A stretch of DNA of 64,000 nucleotides, from the NCBI RefSeq assembly GCF_000717875.1, contig NZ_JOCT01000001.1, forward strand, positions 501,916 to 565,915. Reading direction: 5' to 3'. Below are positions 8,908-17,290 of this stretch, piece by piece. Position numbers and translations under genes: made by a program. This stretch comes from Streptomyces sp. NRRL S-455 (GTDB lineage Bacteria > Actinomycetota > Actinomycetes > Streptomycetales > Streptomycetaceae). The notes below the pieces were generated by a model. That model was not told the origin of the DNA, searched no databases, and saw only the letters and a program-made list of their open reading frames with translations. Within the stretch, counting starts at the first letter, position 1; the number at the start of each line of letters is the position of its first letter.

Positions 8908-10077
8908 TCACACCCTCTCGAGCACCATGGCGTTGGCGAGCCCGCCGGCCTCGCACATCGTCTGCAGCGCGTAGCGCGCGCCTCGTTCCCGCATGGCGTG
9001 CACCAGCGTCGTCGTCAGACGGGTGCCGCTCGCGCCGAGGGGGTGGCCGAGCGCGATGGCGCCGCCGTGCACGTTGACCCGGGCGAGGTCGGCGCCGGTC
9101 TCCTGCTGCCACGCCAGGACGACACTGGCGAAGGCCTCGTTGACCTCGAAGAGGTCGATGTCACCGAGGGCCAGCGACGCCCTGCGCAGCACCTTCTCGG
9201 TCGCCGGGATCACGCCCGTGAGCATCAACAGCGGGTCGGACCCGGTGACGGCGAAGCTGTGCAGCCGGGCGAGCGGACGCAGCCCGAGCCGGGCCGCCGT
9301 CTCGCTCGACGTGATGAGCACCGCCGAGGCGCCGTCATTGATCGGGCTGGCGTTGCCGGCCGTGACGTTCCACTCGATCTGCGGGAACCGCTCGGCGAAG
9401 CCGGGGTCGTGGTAGGCGGGCTTGAGCCCGGCGAGGGTTTCGGTGCTGCTGCCCGGCCGTACGCACTCGTCCCGCGTGACACCCTCCAGCGGCGCGACCT
9501 CGGCGTCGAACAGCCCGCCCGCCCAGGCGGCGGCGGCCTTCTGGTGCGAGGAGACGGCGAAGGCGTCCATCTGCTCGCGGCCGATCGACCACTTGGCGGC
9601 GATCAGCTCGGCGCTGATGCCCTGCGGGACGAGCCCCTCCGGGTAGCGCTCGGCGACCCCGGGCCCGAAGGGATCCTTGCCTTCCGGCACGTTCGACCAC
9701 ATCGGCACCCGGCTCATCGACTCGACTCCGCACGCCACGACGAGGTCGTAGGCGCCCGCGATGACGCCCTGGGCCGCGAAGTGCACGGCCTGCTGCGAGG
9801 AGCCGCACTGCCGGTCCACGGTGGTCGCGGGCACCAACTCCGGGAGGCCCGCGGACAGCACGGCGTAGCGGGTGGTGTTCATGGCCTGCTCGCCGACCTG
9901 GTCGACGGTGCCGCCGATGACGTCGTCGATCAGCGCCGGGTCGACGCCGGAGCGCTCGACGAGGGCGCGCAGGGTGTGGGCGAGGAGCTCCACGGGGTGG
10001 ACGTGCGCGAGGGCGCCGTTCGGCTTGCCCTTCCCGATGGGTGTGCGTACGGCTTCGACGATCACTGCGTCACGCAT
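8908..10077 (-). CDS. thiolase (acetyl-CoA C-acyltransferase)
   Basis: A 389-residue thiolase that condenses or cleaves acyl-CoA units. The acyl-accepting Cys91 is in DRQCGSSQQA, the His of the GGAIALGHPLGASG box and the second Cys in QTMCEAGGLANA complete the catalytic set, and NEAFASV is present. The N-terminus RDAVIVEAVRTPIGKGKPNG is typical of degradative steroid/fatty-acid type thiolases (FadA5-like) as well as acetyl-CoA acetyltransferases. ATG at 10077 lies beside the operator shared with the divergent HxlR gene, so expression is probably controlled by that regulator. Confidence 0.95.
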   Translation of the reverse strand: MRDAVIVEAVRTPIGKGKPNGALAHVHPVELLAHTLRALVERSGVDPALIDDVIGGTVDQVGEQAMNTTRYAVLSAGLPELVPATTVDRQCGSSQQAVHFAAQGVIAGAYDLVVACGVESMSRVPMWSNVPEGKDPFGPGVAERYPEGLVPQGISAELIAAKWSIGREQMDAFAVSSHQKAAAAWAGGLFDAEVAPLEGVTRDECVRPGSSTETLAGLKPAYHDPGFAERFPQIEWNVTAGNASPINDGASAVLITSSETAARLGLRPLARLHSFAVTGSDPLLMLTGVIPATEKVLRRASLALGDIDLFEVNEAFASVVLAWQQETGADLARVNVHGGAIALGHPLGASGTRLTTTLVHAMRERGARYALQTMCEAGGLANAMVLERV

Positions 10078-10103
10078 GAGCGGGCCTCCACGGCTACCAG
10101 TGA

Positions 10104-10163
10104 GTAGGAAATCCAAACTCACCGTAGCCCGGTAGGTTGGAAAATCCAACCCTCTCCTAGACT
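10104..10163. promoter_or_regulatory. HxlR-type operator and leaderless promoter between thiolase and hxlR
   Basis: A perfect inverted repeat, GGTTGGA (10135-10141) - AAA - TCCAACC (10145-10151), lies in the divergent gap. A related copy, TAGGAAATCCAAA, is at about 10105-10117. TAGACT at 10158-10163 is seven bases before the hxlR ATG, and the repeat covers its -35 zone. The position fits repression of both genes by the HxlR protein. Confidence 0.65.
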
Positions 10164-10170
10164 GAGCGCC

Positions 10171-10641
10171 ATGGCCGCTCCGAAGGACCCGCGCCCCTGC
10201 TCCATCGCCGACACCCTGGCGCTCGTCGGCGAGAAGTACTCCCTGCTCGTGCTGCGGGAGGTGTGCCTGGGCAACGGCCGTTTCGACCGGCTGGTGCGCA
10301 ACATCGGCGCCCCGCGCGACATCCTCGCCACGCGGCTGCGCCGGCTCGTCGACGCCGGGATCCTCGTCAAGCAGCCCTACAGCGAGCGCCCGCAGCGTTT
10401 CGAGTACCGGCCCACCCGGGCCGGACTGGAACTGGAGCCGGTGCTGATGACCCTGATGGCGTGGGGCGACCGTCATCTGCGGACGGACGGCGACCGCCCG
10501 ATGGTCCTCGAACACTCCTGCGGTCAGGCGCTCGCCCCGGTCGTCACCTGCCGCGCCTGCGGCGACGAGGTGCGCCACGAAGACCTCGCGGCCCGCCCCC
10601 AGACGCCCGGCTGGACGGTGACCGGACCGACCGCGGCCTGA
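10171..10641 (+). CDS. HxlR-family winged-helix transcriptional regulator
   Basis: A 156-residue regulator. The HxlR domain is seen in [20 protein letters not shown], followed by [20 protein letters not shown] (recognition helix region) and the wing [14 protein letters not shown]. The C-terminal extension has two CxxC-like elements (TCRACG plus an upstream SCG), which could bind a metal or sense redox state. It is divergent from the thiolase gene over a strong palindrome, so it probably represses the thiolase and itself, possibly relieved by an acyl-CoA or redox signal. That control is inferred. Confidence 0.92.
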   Translation: MAAPKDPRPCSIADTLALVGEKYSLLVLREVCLGNGRFDRLVRNIGAPRDILATRLRRLVDAGILVKQPYSERPQRFEYRPTRAGLELEPVLMTLMAWGDRHLRTDGDRPMVLEHSCGQALAPVVTCRACGDEVRHEDLAARPQTPGWTVTGPTAA

Positions 10642-10814
10642 TCCGGATCCGCCGGGCGCCGGGCGCCGGTGCGGCTTGCAAACCCCTGTGTCCGAGCGGC
10701 CACCCGGGGGCGCTACGCTTCCCCCTCGGCACACCTGATCACCCGGTCGTCCCAAGCGGCGGCCCGGTCTGCACGTCGTCCATTCCACGATCGGCACTTG
10801 GACTCCGCTACCTC

Positions 10815-11690
10815 ATGTCTTGGTTCGAATCACTCATCCTCGGACTCGTCCAGGGGCTGACCGAGTTCCTCCCCGTCTCCTCCAGCGCGCACCTGCGACT
10901 GACCGCGGCCTTCTCGGGCTGGGAGGACCCCGGCGCGGCCTTCACGGCGATCACGCAGATCGGCACCGAGGCCGCTGTGCTGATCTACTTCCGCAAGGAC
11001 ATCGGGCGGATCATCTCGACGTGGACGCGTTCGCTCACCGACAAAGCGCTGCGCGGTGACCCCGACGCGCGGATGGGCTGGCTCGTCATCGTCGGCTCGA
11101 TCCCGATCGGTGTGCTCGGCGTGACACTCAAGGACCAGATCGAGGGACCCTTCCGCGACCTGCGGATCACCGCGACGATGCTGATCGGCATGGGTATCGT
11201 CCTCGGCGTGGCCGACCGGCTCGCGGCGCGGGACGAGAACGGCGGCCGGCACCGCGCGCCCAAGCAGCGCAAGGCCCTGGAGGATCTGGGCGTCCGGGAC
11301 GGCCTGATCTACGGCGTCTGCCAGGCCATGGCACTCGTCCCGGGAGTCTCCCGCTCCGGCGCCACCATCAGCGGCGGCCTGTTCATGGGCTACAAGCGCG
11401 AGGCCGCGGCCCGCTACTCCTTCCTGCTCGCCATCCCCGCGGTGCTGGCCTCGGGCCTGTTCGAGCTGAAGGACGCGACCGAGGGCGGTCACGTGTCCTG
11501 GGGCCCGACGATCTTCGCCACGGTCATCGCCTTCGGAGTCGGGTATGCGGTGATCGCATGGTTCATGAAGTTCATCTCGACCAAGAGCTTCATGCCGTTC
11601 GTCTACTACCGCATCGCGCTGGGCATCGTCATCATCGTCCTGGTCGGCATGGGGGTGCTGAGCCCGCACGCCGGTGAGTCCGCGCACTGA
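10815..11690 (+). CDS. uppP: undecaprenyl-diphosphatase (UppP/BacA)
   Basis: A 291-residue polytopic membrane enzyme that removes a phosphate from undecaprenyl diphosphate to recycle the lipid carrier of peptidoglycan synthesis. Both conserved blocks are present: [18 protein letters not shown] near the N-terminus, with the Glu/Ser-rich active site, and [13 protein letters not shown] with the catalytic Arg. About eight hydrophobic helices are visible. ATG at 10815 places the first helix directly at the N-terminus, as in the family. Overexpression of the family gives bacitracin tolerance. It lies near lnt, another envelope gene. Confidence 0.97.
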   Translation: MSWFESLILGLVQGLTEFLPVSSSAHLRLTAAFSGWEDPGAAFTAITQIGTEAAVLIYFRKDIGRIISTWTRSLTDKALRGDPDARMGWLVIVGSIPIGVLGVTLKDQIEGPFRDLRITATMLIGMGIVLGVADRLAARDENGGRHRAPKQRKALEDLGVRDGLIYGVCQAMALVPGVSRSGATISGGLFMGYKREAAARYSFLLAIPAVLASGLFELKDATEGGHVSWGPTIFATVIAFGVGYAVIAWFMKFISTKSFMPFVYYRIALGIVIIVLVGMGVLSPHAGESAH

Positions 11691-11786
11691 CGCGGCCTGT
11701 GTGATCCGGCTCTCGTGACCAACCGCATATCGATCGGGTAGCCGTCCGGTAGCGGGCTGTCAGTGGCTGCCCCTAGGCTTGTCCGC

Positions 11787-11966
11787 ATGTCCCCCGATTC
11801 CGTGACCCCTGGTTCCGTGCGGTCCGCCGCCGAGGTCAACGAGGAGATCCGTGCCCTGTGGCGGCGCACGGGCGGCACCCTGTCGGCCGAGGAGCGCGCG
11901 GAGTACGAGCTGCTGGTCGTCGAGTGGGCGATCGCGATCCGCGGCGGCGTCGTCAAGGCAGCCTGA
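11787..11966 (+). CDS. small conserved hypothetical protein (59 aa)
   Basis: A 59-residue acidic protein with a predicted two-helix core, SAAEVNEEIRALWRRTGG and LSAEERAEYELLVVEWAIAI. No known domain was recognised, but the codon bias is normal and the sequence looks like a conserved Streptomyces small protein. TAGGCT at 11774-11779 lies seven bases before the ATG, a typical leaderless arrangement. It stands between uppP and lnt on the same strand, with its own likely promoter. Confidence 0.7.
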   Translation: MSPDSVTPGSVRSAAEVNEEIRALWRRTGGTLSAEERAEYELLVVEWAIAIRGGVVKAA

Positions 11967-12118
11967 CCACTTCTGCCCCCGTTCCCCGGGCGCCCTGCCG
12001 CGCAAGCACCTCGTCTCGCCCCTGCATGTCGGGGCCTGTGGTCGACCGGCCCGGCTTCCTCTGTCCTAGATCGTCGGCAGGGCGCACACTGGAGGCACCC
12101 GCGGGGTAGGAGGCGCCT

Positions 12119-13693
12119 ATGAAGACGCTCGGCCACTGGCTCGCCTCCCCCTGGCAGCGCTCGGCCGCCGCGGCGGTCGCGGGCGCCCTGCCCGTCCTGG
12201 CCTTTCCCGCCCCGTCCCTGTGGTGGTGCGCCTACGTCGCCCTGGTCCCCTGGCTCCTGCTGCTGCGCACCGCGCCGACCGGAAAGCGGGCGGTGTACGA
12301 CGGCTGGTGCGGCGGCTTCGGCTTCATGCTGGCGATGCACCACTGGCTGCTGCCGAGCCTGCACGTGTTCACGTTCGTCCTCGCCGCCCTGCTCGGCGTG
12401 CTGTGGGCGCCGTGGGGCTGGCTGGTGCGACGCCTGCTCACCGGCATCCCGCCCTGGACCAGGGTCGCGGCGGCGCTGCTGGTGGTGCCGTCGGGCTGGC
12501 TGGGCGTCGAGCTGATCCGCTCCTGGCAGGGCCTCGGCGGGCCGTGGGGCATGCTCGGCTCCAGTCAGTGGCAGGTCGGACCGACACTGCGGCTGGCCTC
12601 GGTCGGCGGGGTGTGGCTGCTCAGTTTCCTGGTCGTCGTCGTCAACGTCGCGGTCACCGTGCTCGTGGCGGTCCGGCAGTCCCGCGTGCCCGCGGTGGCC
12701 GGTCTCGTGGCCACCGCCGCCGTCACCTCCGCCGCGTGGGCCTTCTCGCCACGCCCGGCCGTCGACGGCCACATCAGGATCGCCGTCGTCCAGCCGGGCG
12801 TCATCAGCGGCCCGGACAGCGCGGATCGCCGGTTCGCGCGCGAGGAACAGCTCACCCGCCGCCTCGCCGGCCAGGACGTCGACCTGGTCGTCTGGGGCGA
12901 GAGCAGTGTCGGGTTCGACCTCGGCGACCGACCCGATCTCGCCCGGCGGCTCGCGGACCTGTCCCGTGCGACGGGCACCGACATCCTGGTCAACGTGGAC
13001 GCCCGGCGCTCCGACAAGCCCGGCATCTACAAGAGCTCGGTCCTGGCCGGCCCGGACGGCCTGACCGGCCAGCGTTACGACAAGATGCGGCTCGTCCCGT
13101 TCGGCGAGTACGTCCCGGCCCGCTCCCTGCTCGGCTGGGCCACCTCCGTCGGCAAGGCGGCCGGGGAGGACCGCAGGCGCGGCTCACAGCCGGTCGTGAT
13201 GAATGTGGGAGACGGTCTGCGCATCGGCCCGATGGTGTGCTTCGAGACCGCCTTCCCCGACATGACCCGCCACCTCACCAAGGAGGGCGTCGACGTGCTG
13301 GTCGGCCAGTCGTCGACGTCCACGTTCCAGCACAGCTGGGCCCCCGGGCAGCACGCTTCCCTGGCCGCCCTGCGCGCCGCCGAGACCGGCCGGCCGATGG
13401 TGCACTCGACACTCACGGGTGTCTCGGCCGTCTACGGCCCGAGCGGGCAGCGCGTCGGATCGTGGCTCGGTACGGACGCGTCCGCCACGCGGATCTACGA
13501 GATCCCCCTCGCACACGGCACGACGCCGTATGTCCGCCTCGGCGACTGGACGGTGCACGCGGCGCTGCTGATCCTGGCCGCCTGGGCCGCCGGCGAGGGC
13601 GGACGGACCCTGCGGTTCAGGCGGTCCGCTCCTGAACCGCGTACACCACCCGCTCGCACAGTTCATGGGTCTCCAGCGCGTCCCGGGCGCTGA
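12119..13693 (+). CDS. lnt: apolipoprotein N-acyltransferase
   Basis: A 524-residue enzyme that N-acylates the lipid-modified Cys of lipoproteins. About six N-terminal membrane helices (residues 15-205) precede a nitrilase domain. The catalytic triad is visible: Glu261 in VVWGESS, Lys322 in YDKMRLVPFGEY and Cys374 in MVCFETAFP. ATG at 12119 follows TAGGAGGCGCCT, a good ribosome site. The last 25 residues are Pro/Arg-rich and run 77 bases into the convergent oxidoreductase gene. The window holds several lipoproteins that could be substrates. Streptomyces often carry two Lnt homologues; which one this is cannot be told. Confidence 0.95.
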   Translation: MKTLGHWLASPWQRSAAAAVAGALPVLAFPAPSLWWCAYVALVPWLLLLRTAPTGKRAVYDGWCGGFGFMLAMHHWLLPSLHVFTFVLAALLGVLWAPWGWLVRRLLTGIPPWTRVAAALLVVPSGWLGVELIRSWQGLGGPWGMLGSSQWQVGPTLRLASVGGVWLLSFLVVVVNVAVTVLVAVRQSRVPAVAGLVATAAVTSAAWAFSPRPAVDGHIRIAVVQPGVISGPDSADRRFAREEQLTRRLAGQDVDLVVWGESSVGFDLGDRPDLARRLADLSRATGTDILVNVDARRSDKPGIYKSSVLAGPDGLTGQRYDKMRLVPFGEYVPARSLLGWATSVGKAAGEDRRRGSQPVVMNVGDGLRIGPMVCFETAFPDMTRHLTKEGVDVLVGQSSTSTFQHSWAPGQHASLAALRAAETGRPMVHSTLTGVSAVYGPSGQRVGSWLGTDASATRIYEIPLAHGTTPYVRLGDWTVHAALLILAAWAAGEGGRTLRFRRSAPEPRTPPARTVHGSPARPGR

Positions 13694-14522
13694 GCACCCG
13701 GCCGGCCCGCACCGCGTCCAGGAAGGCCAGCACCGCCTGTTCGATACCGCGCTGCCGGGCCACCGGCACCCAGTCCCCGCGGCGCCGCACGGTCGGCTGA
13801 CCCTTGTGGTCGACGACCTCGGCGAGATTGATCACCTGCCGTTTGGTGTCCTGTCCGGACACCTCCAGGATCTCCTCGGCCGAACCGCTGAGCCGGTTCA
13901 TCACGCCCAGCGCGGTGAAACCGTCCCCGGCGAGCTGGAGCACCAGGTGGTGCAGCAGGCCGTCCCGGACGCGGGCGTGCACGGTCACGTCGTCGACCGG
14001 GCCGGGCGCCAGGAACCGCAGGGTGTCGACGACGTGGATGAAGTCGTCGAGGATCATCGTGCGCGGCTCCTCCGGCAGCCCGATGCGGTTCTTCTGCATC
14101 AGGATCAGCTCGCGCGGATGGTCGGCGCACTGCGTGTAGCCGGGGGCGTGCCGCCGGTTGAAGCCGACCGCGAGGCTCACGTCCCGCTCCTCGGCGAGCC
14201 CCACCAGCCGCGCGGAGTCGTCGAGTGCGTAGGCGAGCGGCTTGTCGACGTACGTCGGTACACCCGCTTCCAGCAGCCGCGTCACGATCTCCGGGTGCGT
14301 GATCGTGGGCGCGTGCACGAAGGCGGCGTCGAGGTCCGCCGCGAGCAGGGAGTCGAGCGTGGTGTGCCGACGCTCCCGCGGCAGGTGCAGGCCGTCGGAG
14401 ACCCGGGCGAGCGTGGCCGGCGTGCGGGTCTGCAGGTGCAGCTCCACCCCGGGCTGGAAGGCGAGGACCGGGAGGTAGGCCTTCTGCGCGATGTCGCCGA
14501 GTCCGATGCAGCCGACCTTCAC
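13617..14522 (-). CDS. Gfo/Idh/MocA-family NAD(P)-dependent oxidoreductase
   Basis: A 301-residue dehydrogenase-type protein. The N-terminal Rossmann motif is VGCIGLGDIAQKAYLPVL and the family signature VDKPLAY (from the EKP box) follows TYV. The C-terminal domain has DDFIHVVDTLRF, the His-containing substrate site. Family members oxidise sugars or cyclitols such as inositol; the substrate here is unknown. GTG at 14522 has GAGGAGAAC upstream. It is convergent with lnt, overlapping its 3' end. The family is shorter here than the usual 330-350 residues. Confidence 0.9.
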   Translation of the reverse strand: MKVGCIGLGDIAQKAYLPVLAFQPGVELHLQTRTPATLARVSDGLHLPRERRHTTLDSLLAADLDAAFVHAPTITHPEIVTRLLEAGVPTYVDKPLAYALDDSARLVGLAEERDVSLAVGFNRRHAPGYTQCADHPRELILMQKNRIGLPEEPRTMILDDFIHVVDTLRFLAPGPVDDVTVHARVRDGLLHHLVLQLAGDGFTALGVMNRLSGSAEEILEVSGQDTKRQVINLAEVVDHKGQPTVRRRGDWVPVARQRGIEQAVLAFLDAVRAGRVLSARDALETHELCERVVYAVQERTA

Positions 14523-14535
14523 GGGGCGTTCTCCT

Positions 14536-14901
14536 CTATCGGTTTCCTGCCGGGGTCTGCCCGGAAGCATACGGCGGGGCGTACGGCCCGGGAGGCCGCC
14601 AGTCGGCGATGCCGTCGAAGCCGCGCAGGAACAGGGCGGGTCCGGCCTGGGACAGTGCCGCGATGACGGTGTTGCGTACGGCGATGCCTGTGCGGCTGGT
14701 CATGAGGTTGAGGCGGGCGACCCGCACGGCCTGGCGTGCGATGGCGGTCGCACGGGGCAGCCTGGCGGCGCTGTAGGCGGGCAGGTCGTCGCAGTGGTGT
14801 GCCAGGACGATCGCGTCCTCGATGGCCTGGTTGCCGCCCTGGCCGAGGGTCGGGGGCATGGCGTGCGCGGCGTCGCCGACCAGGGCGACCCTGGCCCCGC
14901 T
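14536..14901 (-). pseudogene. FAD-dependent monooxygenase, C-terminal remnant
   Basis: About 120 codons remain. They begin at RVALVGDAAHAMPPTLGQGG, the conserved FAD-ribityl motif of group A flavin monooxygenases, continue with NQAIEDAIVLAHHC, and end at a TAG at 14536. The FAD-binding GxGxxG N-terminus and the central substrate domain, normally about 280 residues before this motif, are missing: the sequence beyond about 14900 reads instead as a TetR gene on the other strand. No start codon suits the remnant. It is almost surely non-functional. Confidence 0.8.
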
Positions 14902-15465
14902 CGCTCCGACCTCGTCGCCGACACCACCCTCGCCCTGCTCGCCGAGCGCGGGATGCGCGGTCTCACGCACCGGGCGGTCGACACGGCGGCCGGGCTCCCC
15001 CAGGGCTCCACGTCGAACCTCGCGCGGACCCGGCAGGCCCTGCTGGAACTGGCGGTGCGGCGCCTGGCCGACCGTGAGGCACGGGTGCTGGCGCTGCACG
15101 AGATGCCGGACCCCGGGGCCGGGGCCGACTCCCTCGCCGACGCCCTGGCCCTGGCGACCCACCGCGCGCTGACGGGCGACCGCGCCCTCTCGCTCGCCCG
15201 CTACGAACTGGCACTGGAGGCGACGCGCCGCCCCGAGCTGCGGGCCTACTTCGACGCGACGGGCGCCCGCTTCCGGGAGCAGCTCGCCGCTCTGGTCGCC
15301 GGGATGGGCTCCACGGACCCGGCCCGGCACACGCTGTCGCTGATCGCCTGGGCGGACGGGCTGATGTTCAGCTGCGTGGCGGGCTCGTTCGGTGCCGAGG
15401 TGCCGAGCCTGGAGGAGGTGCGGGCCGGGCTGCGGGAGCTGCTCGGCGGGATGCTTCCGGGCTGA
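14863..15465 (+). CDS. TetR-family regulator with replaced 5' end
   Basis: Codes for a TetR regulator whose helix-turn-helix core is intact: LVADTTLALLAERGMRGLTH, AVDTAAGLPQGSTSN and LARTRQALLELAVRRLADRE, followed by a ligand domain ending LRELLGGMLPG. The native start is gone. In frame, the only near start is GTG at 14863, and its first 13 or so codons are antisense to the VGDAAHAM motif of the adjacent monooxygenase remnant. A deletion therefore joined the two genes head to head. The protein (200 aa) might still be made and bind DNA, but its promoter and probable target gene are lost. Confidence 0.75.
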   Translation: MRGVADQGDPGPARSDLVADTTLALLAERGMRGLTHRAVDTAAGLPQGSTSNLARTRQALLELAVRRLADREARVLALHEMPDPGAGADSLADALALATHRALTGDRALSLARYELALEATRRPELRAYFDATGARFREQLAALVAGMGSTDPARHTLSLIAWADGLMFSCVAGSFGAEVPSLEEVRAGLRELLGGMLPG

Positions 15466-15508
15466 AAACAGGTGGTGCGGGAGGGAGCAGCCCCGACAGG
15501 ATGCGTGC

Positions 15509-16021
15509 ATGACGAACGAACGCCGCATCCCTGCCACAACCGCCGACGAACGCACCATGCTGGAGGGCTGGTTGGAGTTCCACCGGCAGACCCTCGCCTG
15601 GAAGTGCGAGGGCCTCGGCGACGAGCAGCTCAGGTCCGCCTCGGCGGAGCCCTCCCCGCTGTCCCTGATGGGGCTGGTGCGGCACATGGCGGACGTCGAG
15701 CGCAACTGGTTCCGAAGGGTGCTGACGGACGAGGACGTGGCGCCGCTCTACTGGAGCGACGAGGATCCGGACGGCGATTTCCGTCTGACCGGGACGGACA
15801 CCTACCAGGAAGCACACGCCGCCTGGCAGACCGAGATCGAGACCGCCCGCCGCAACGCGGCCCGCTTCGGTCTGGACGACGTCTCCGAGGGCAAGCACCG
15901 GCGCACCGGCGAGCGGTTCAACCTGCGGTGGATCTACACCCACATGATCGAGGAGTACGCGCGGCACAACGGTCACGCCGATCTGATCCGCGAGCGCATC
16001 GACGGCGCGACCGGCGACTGA
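15509..16021 (+). CDS. DinB/DUF664-family protein
   Basis: A 170-residue four-helix-bundle protein. TMLEGWLEFHRQTLAWKCEG, LMGLVRHMADVERNWF and LRWIYTHMIEEYARHNGHAD carry the three spaced His residues (in HMADVE, HMIEEY and HNGHAD) that bind metal in DinB/YfiT-like proteins. Actinobacterial members of this group are thought to be thiol (mycothiol)-dependent enzymes or stress proteins. It starts at the ATG at 15509, with CAGGAT six bases earlier. Function beyond the fold is unknown. Confidence 0.9.
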   Translation: MTNERRIPATTADERTMLEGWLEFHRQTLAWKCEGLGDEQLRSASAEPSPLSLMGLVRHMADVERNWFRRVLTDEDVAPLYWSDEDPDGDFRLTGTDTYQEAHAAWQTEIETARRNAARFGLDDVSEGKHRRTGERFNLRWIYTHMIEEYARHNGHADLIRERIDGATGD

Positions 16022-16136
16022 CGACGTCACCCGCGCCACGCCGACGGCCTCCGTACGGGGCGGGAGATCACCCGTGCGGGGCATCCTCCTCCTGTCCGCT
16101 TCCCCAGTCCCGCCCGGACACAGCAGAGTTGCCCGG

Positions 16137-16640
16137 GTGCATCGAACGACGACCACCGCGACGCTCCTGGTGACCGTGGCTGTCTCGGCCCTGTCCGGCT
16201 GCATGACGGTCCAGCGTTCCTCCGCTCCCGGTCCGCCGGTGGCACCGCCCCGCCCGTCGGCGCCGCACCCGGCGGGGCAGGCGGAGACACAGGCCGTGCC
16301 GGCACCGGCCCGGGAGGCCCTCGCACGGATCGAGACGTCCCGCCGCCCGGAGCCGGCCGCGTCCGAGTCCCGGCCGCCCGCCCCCGCGGCGGCCCCGCCG
16401 AAGCGGGCGGTGCCGTCCGGCCGCCGCGACCAGCACCCGCACCCCGTGCGGCCGGAGCCGCGCCCGCGGGGCACGCACCGGCCGCATGTCGACGCCCCGG
16501 ACGTCGCGGGCCGGGTACGGCAGGACGTCCAGAAACGCGTTCCGGACCACACGGATGTCTGTGCCCTGGGCAGGCGGTACGGAGGGTGGCCGGCGGACAG
16601 TCCGCAGGCGACCATCTGCCGCGACACCTACGGGCGTTGA
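16137..16640 (+). CDS. putative secreted lipoprotein, Pro/Arg-rich
   Basis: A 167-residue protein beginning at GTG 16137 with a classical lipoprotein signal: basic HR, the hydrophobic stretch TTTTATLLVTVAVSA and lipobox LSGC. The mature part is Pro/Ala/Arg/His-rich and low in complexity. A C-terminal module, DVCALGRRYGGWPADSPQATIC, has two Cys that could form a disulfide. No enzymatic domain was recognised. It is convergent with the TPR protein gene, nine bases apart. A reading from 16074 would add residues before the signal and is unlikely. Confidence 0.75.
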   Translation: MHRTTTTATLLVTVAVSALSGCMTVQRSSAPGPPVAPPRPSAPHPAGQAETQAVPAPAREALARIETSRRPEPAASESRPPAPAAAPPKRAVPSGRRDQHPHPVRPEPRPRGTHRPHVDAPDVAGRVRQDVQKRVPDHTDVCALGRRYGGWPADSPQATICRDTYGR

Positions 16641-16649
16641 CCCGCCGCG

Positions 16650-17165
16650 TCAGGGCCGCTGCCGCGGCGGCCTCCACGTCCCGTCGCCGTCTTCTCCCAG
16701 CCGGCTCTCCAACCGCCGGATGGCGGCCCGCACGCCCTGCCCGTAGCGGTCGTCGGCGAGGCCGGCCGCAGCCTTCCTGGCCCTGCTCAGGTGGGTGCGG
16801 GCGGCGTCGCCTTCACCGAGCCCGGCGTAGTCGGCGGCCAGGCTCAGGTGCAGGGAGGGGTAGAACGCGCGGACCGCGAGCGCGCCTTCCCGCGCCGCGG
16901 GACCGCTCTCGCCGATCTCCTCGGCCGCCGTCAACGCGCGCAGATCCCAGGCCAGTTCGTCCGCGGGGTCGTCCTGCGTGTCGGCCAGGTAGTGAGCGAG
17001 CGTGCAGCGGTACAGCGGGGCACCGTGCTCCCCGATCTCCGCCCACAGTTCCAGCAGGCGCCGTCGGGCCTCCTCACGATCGCCCGCGTGGTGCAGGATC
17101 ACGACTTGCCCGATCCGCGTCAGCACGGCATCCGCCGCCGCCTGCCCCTGCCGCTCCGCCACCAC
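16650..17165 (-). CDS. tetratricopeptide-repeat-like protein
   Basis: A 171-residue all-helical protein with TPR-like pairs: GQVVILHHAGDREEARRRLL, LAHYLADTQDDPADELAWDL, LHLSLAADYAGLGEGDAART and LSRARKAAAGL. Such proteins are usually adaptors, and nothing nearby names a partner. GTG at 17165 is preceded by GGAGGGC. Cytosolic; no signal peptide or membrane segment. Function unknown. Confidence 0.75.
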   Translation of the reverse strand: MVAERQGQAAADAVLTRIGQVVILHHAGDREEARRRLLELWAEIGEHGAPLYRCTLAHYLADTQDDPADELAWDLRALTAAEEIGESGPAAREGALAVRAFYPSLHLSLAADYAGLGEGDAARTHLSRARKAAAGLADDRYGQGVRAAIRRLESRLGEDGDGTWRPPRQRP

Positions 17166-17290
17166 GCCCTCCGCACGTTCGCCGGCTGTCTCCTCCCGAC
17201 GCTAACCGCAGAACGGGAGGATCCGGCTCATGCCGCTCCGTACCTCACCGGCCACGTGGCATTCGACCGTCGGCCATGAGCCGTCAGCCC

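Noticed and set aside
10263..11690. A long reading of uppP starting inside the hxlR gene (475 residues)
   Set aside because: The added N-terminus is a shadow of hxlR; the family start at 10815 places the first helix correctly.
14491..14862. Extending the TetR-type gene back to an ATG near 14491
   Set aside because: The extra codons are antisense to the monooxygenase remnant and have no TetR similarity; the GTG at 14863 is the more economical start.
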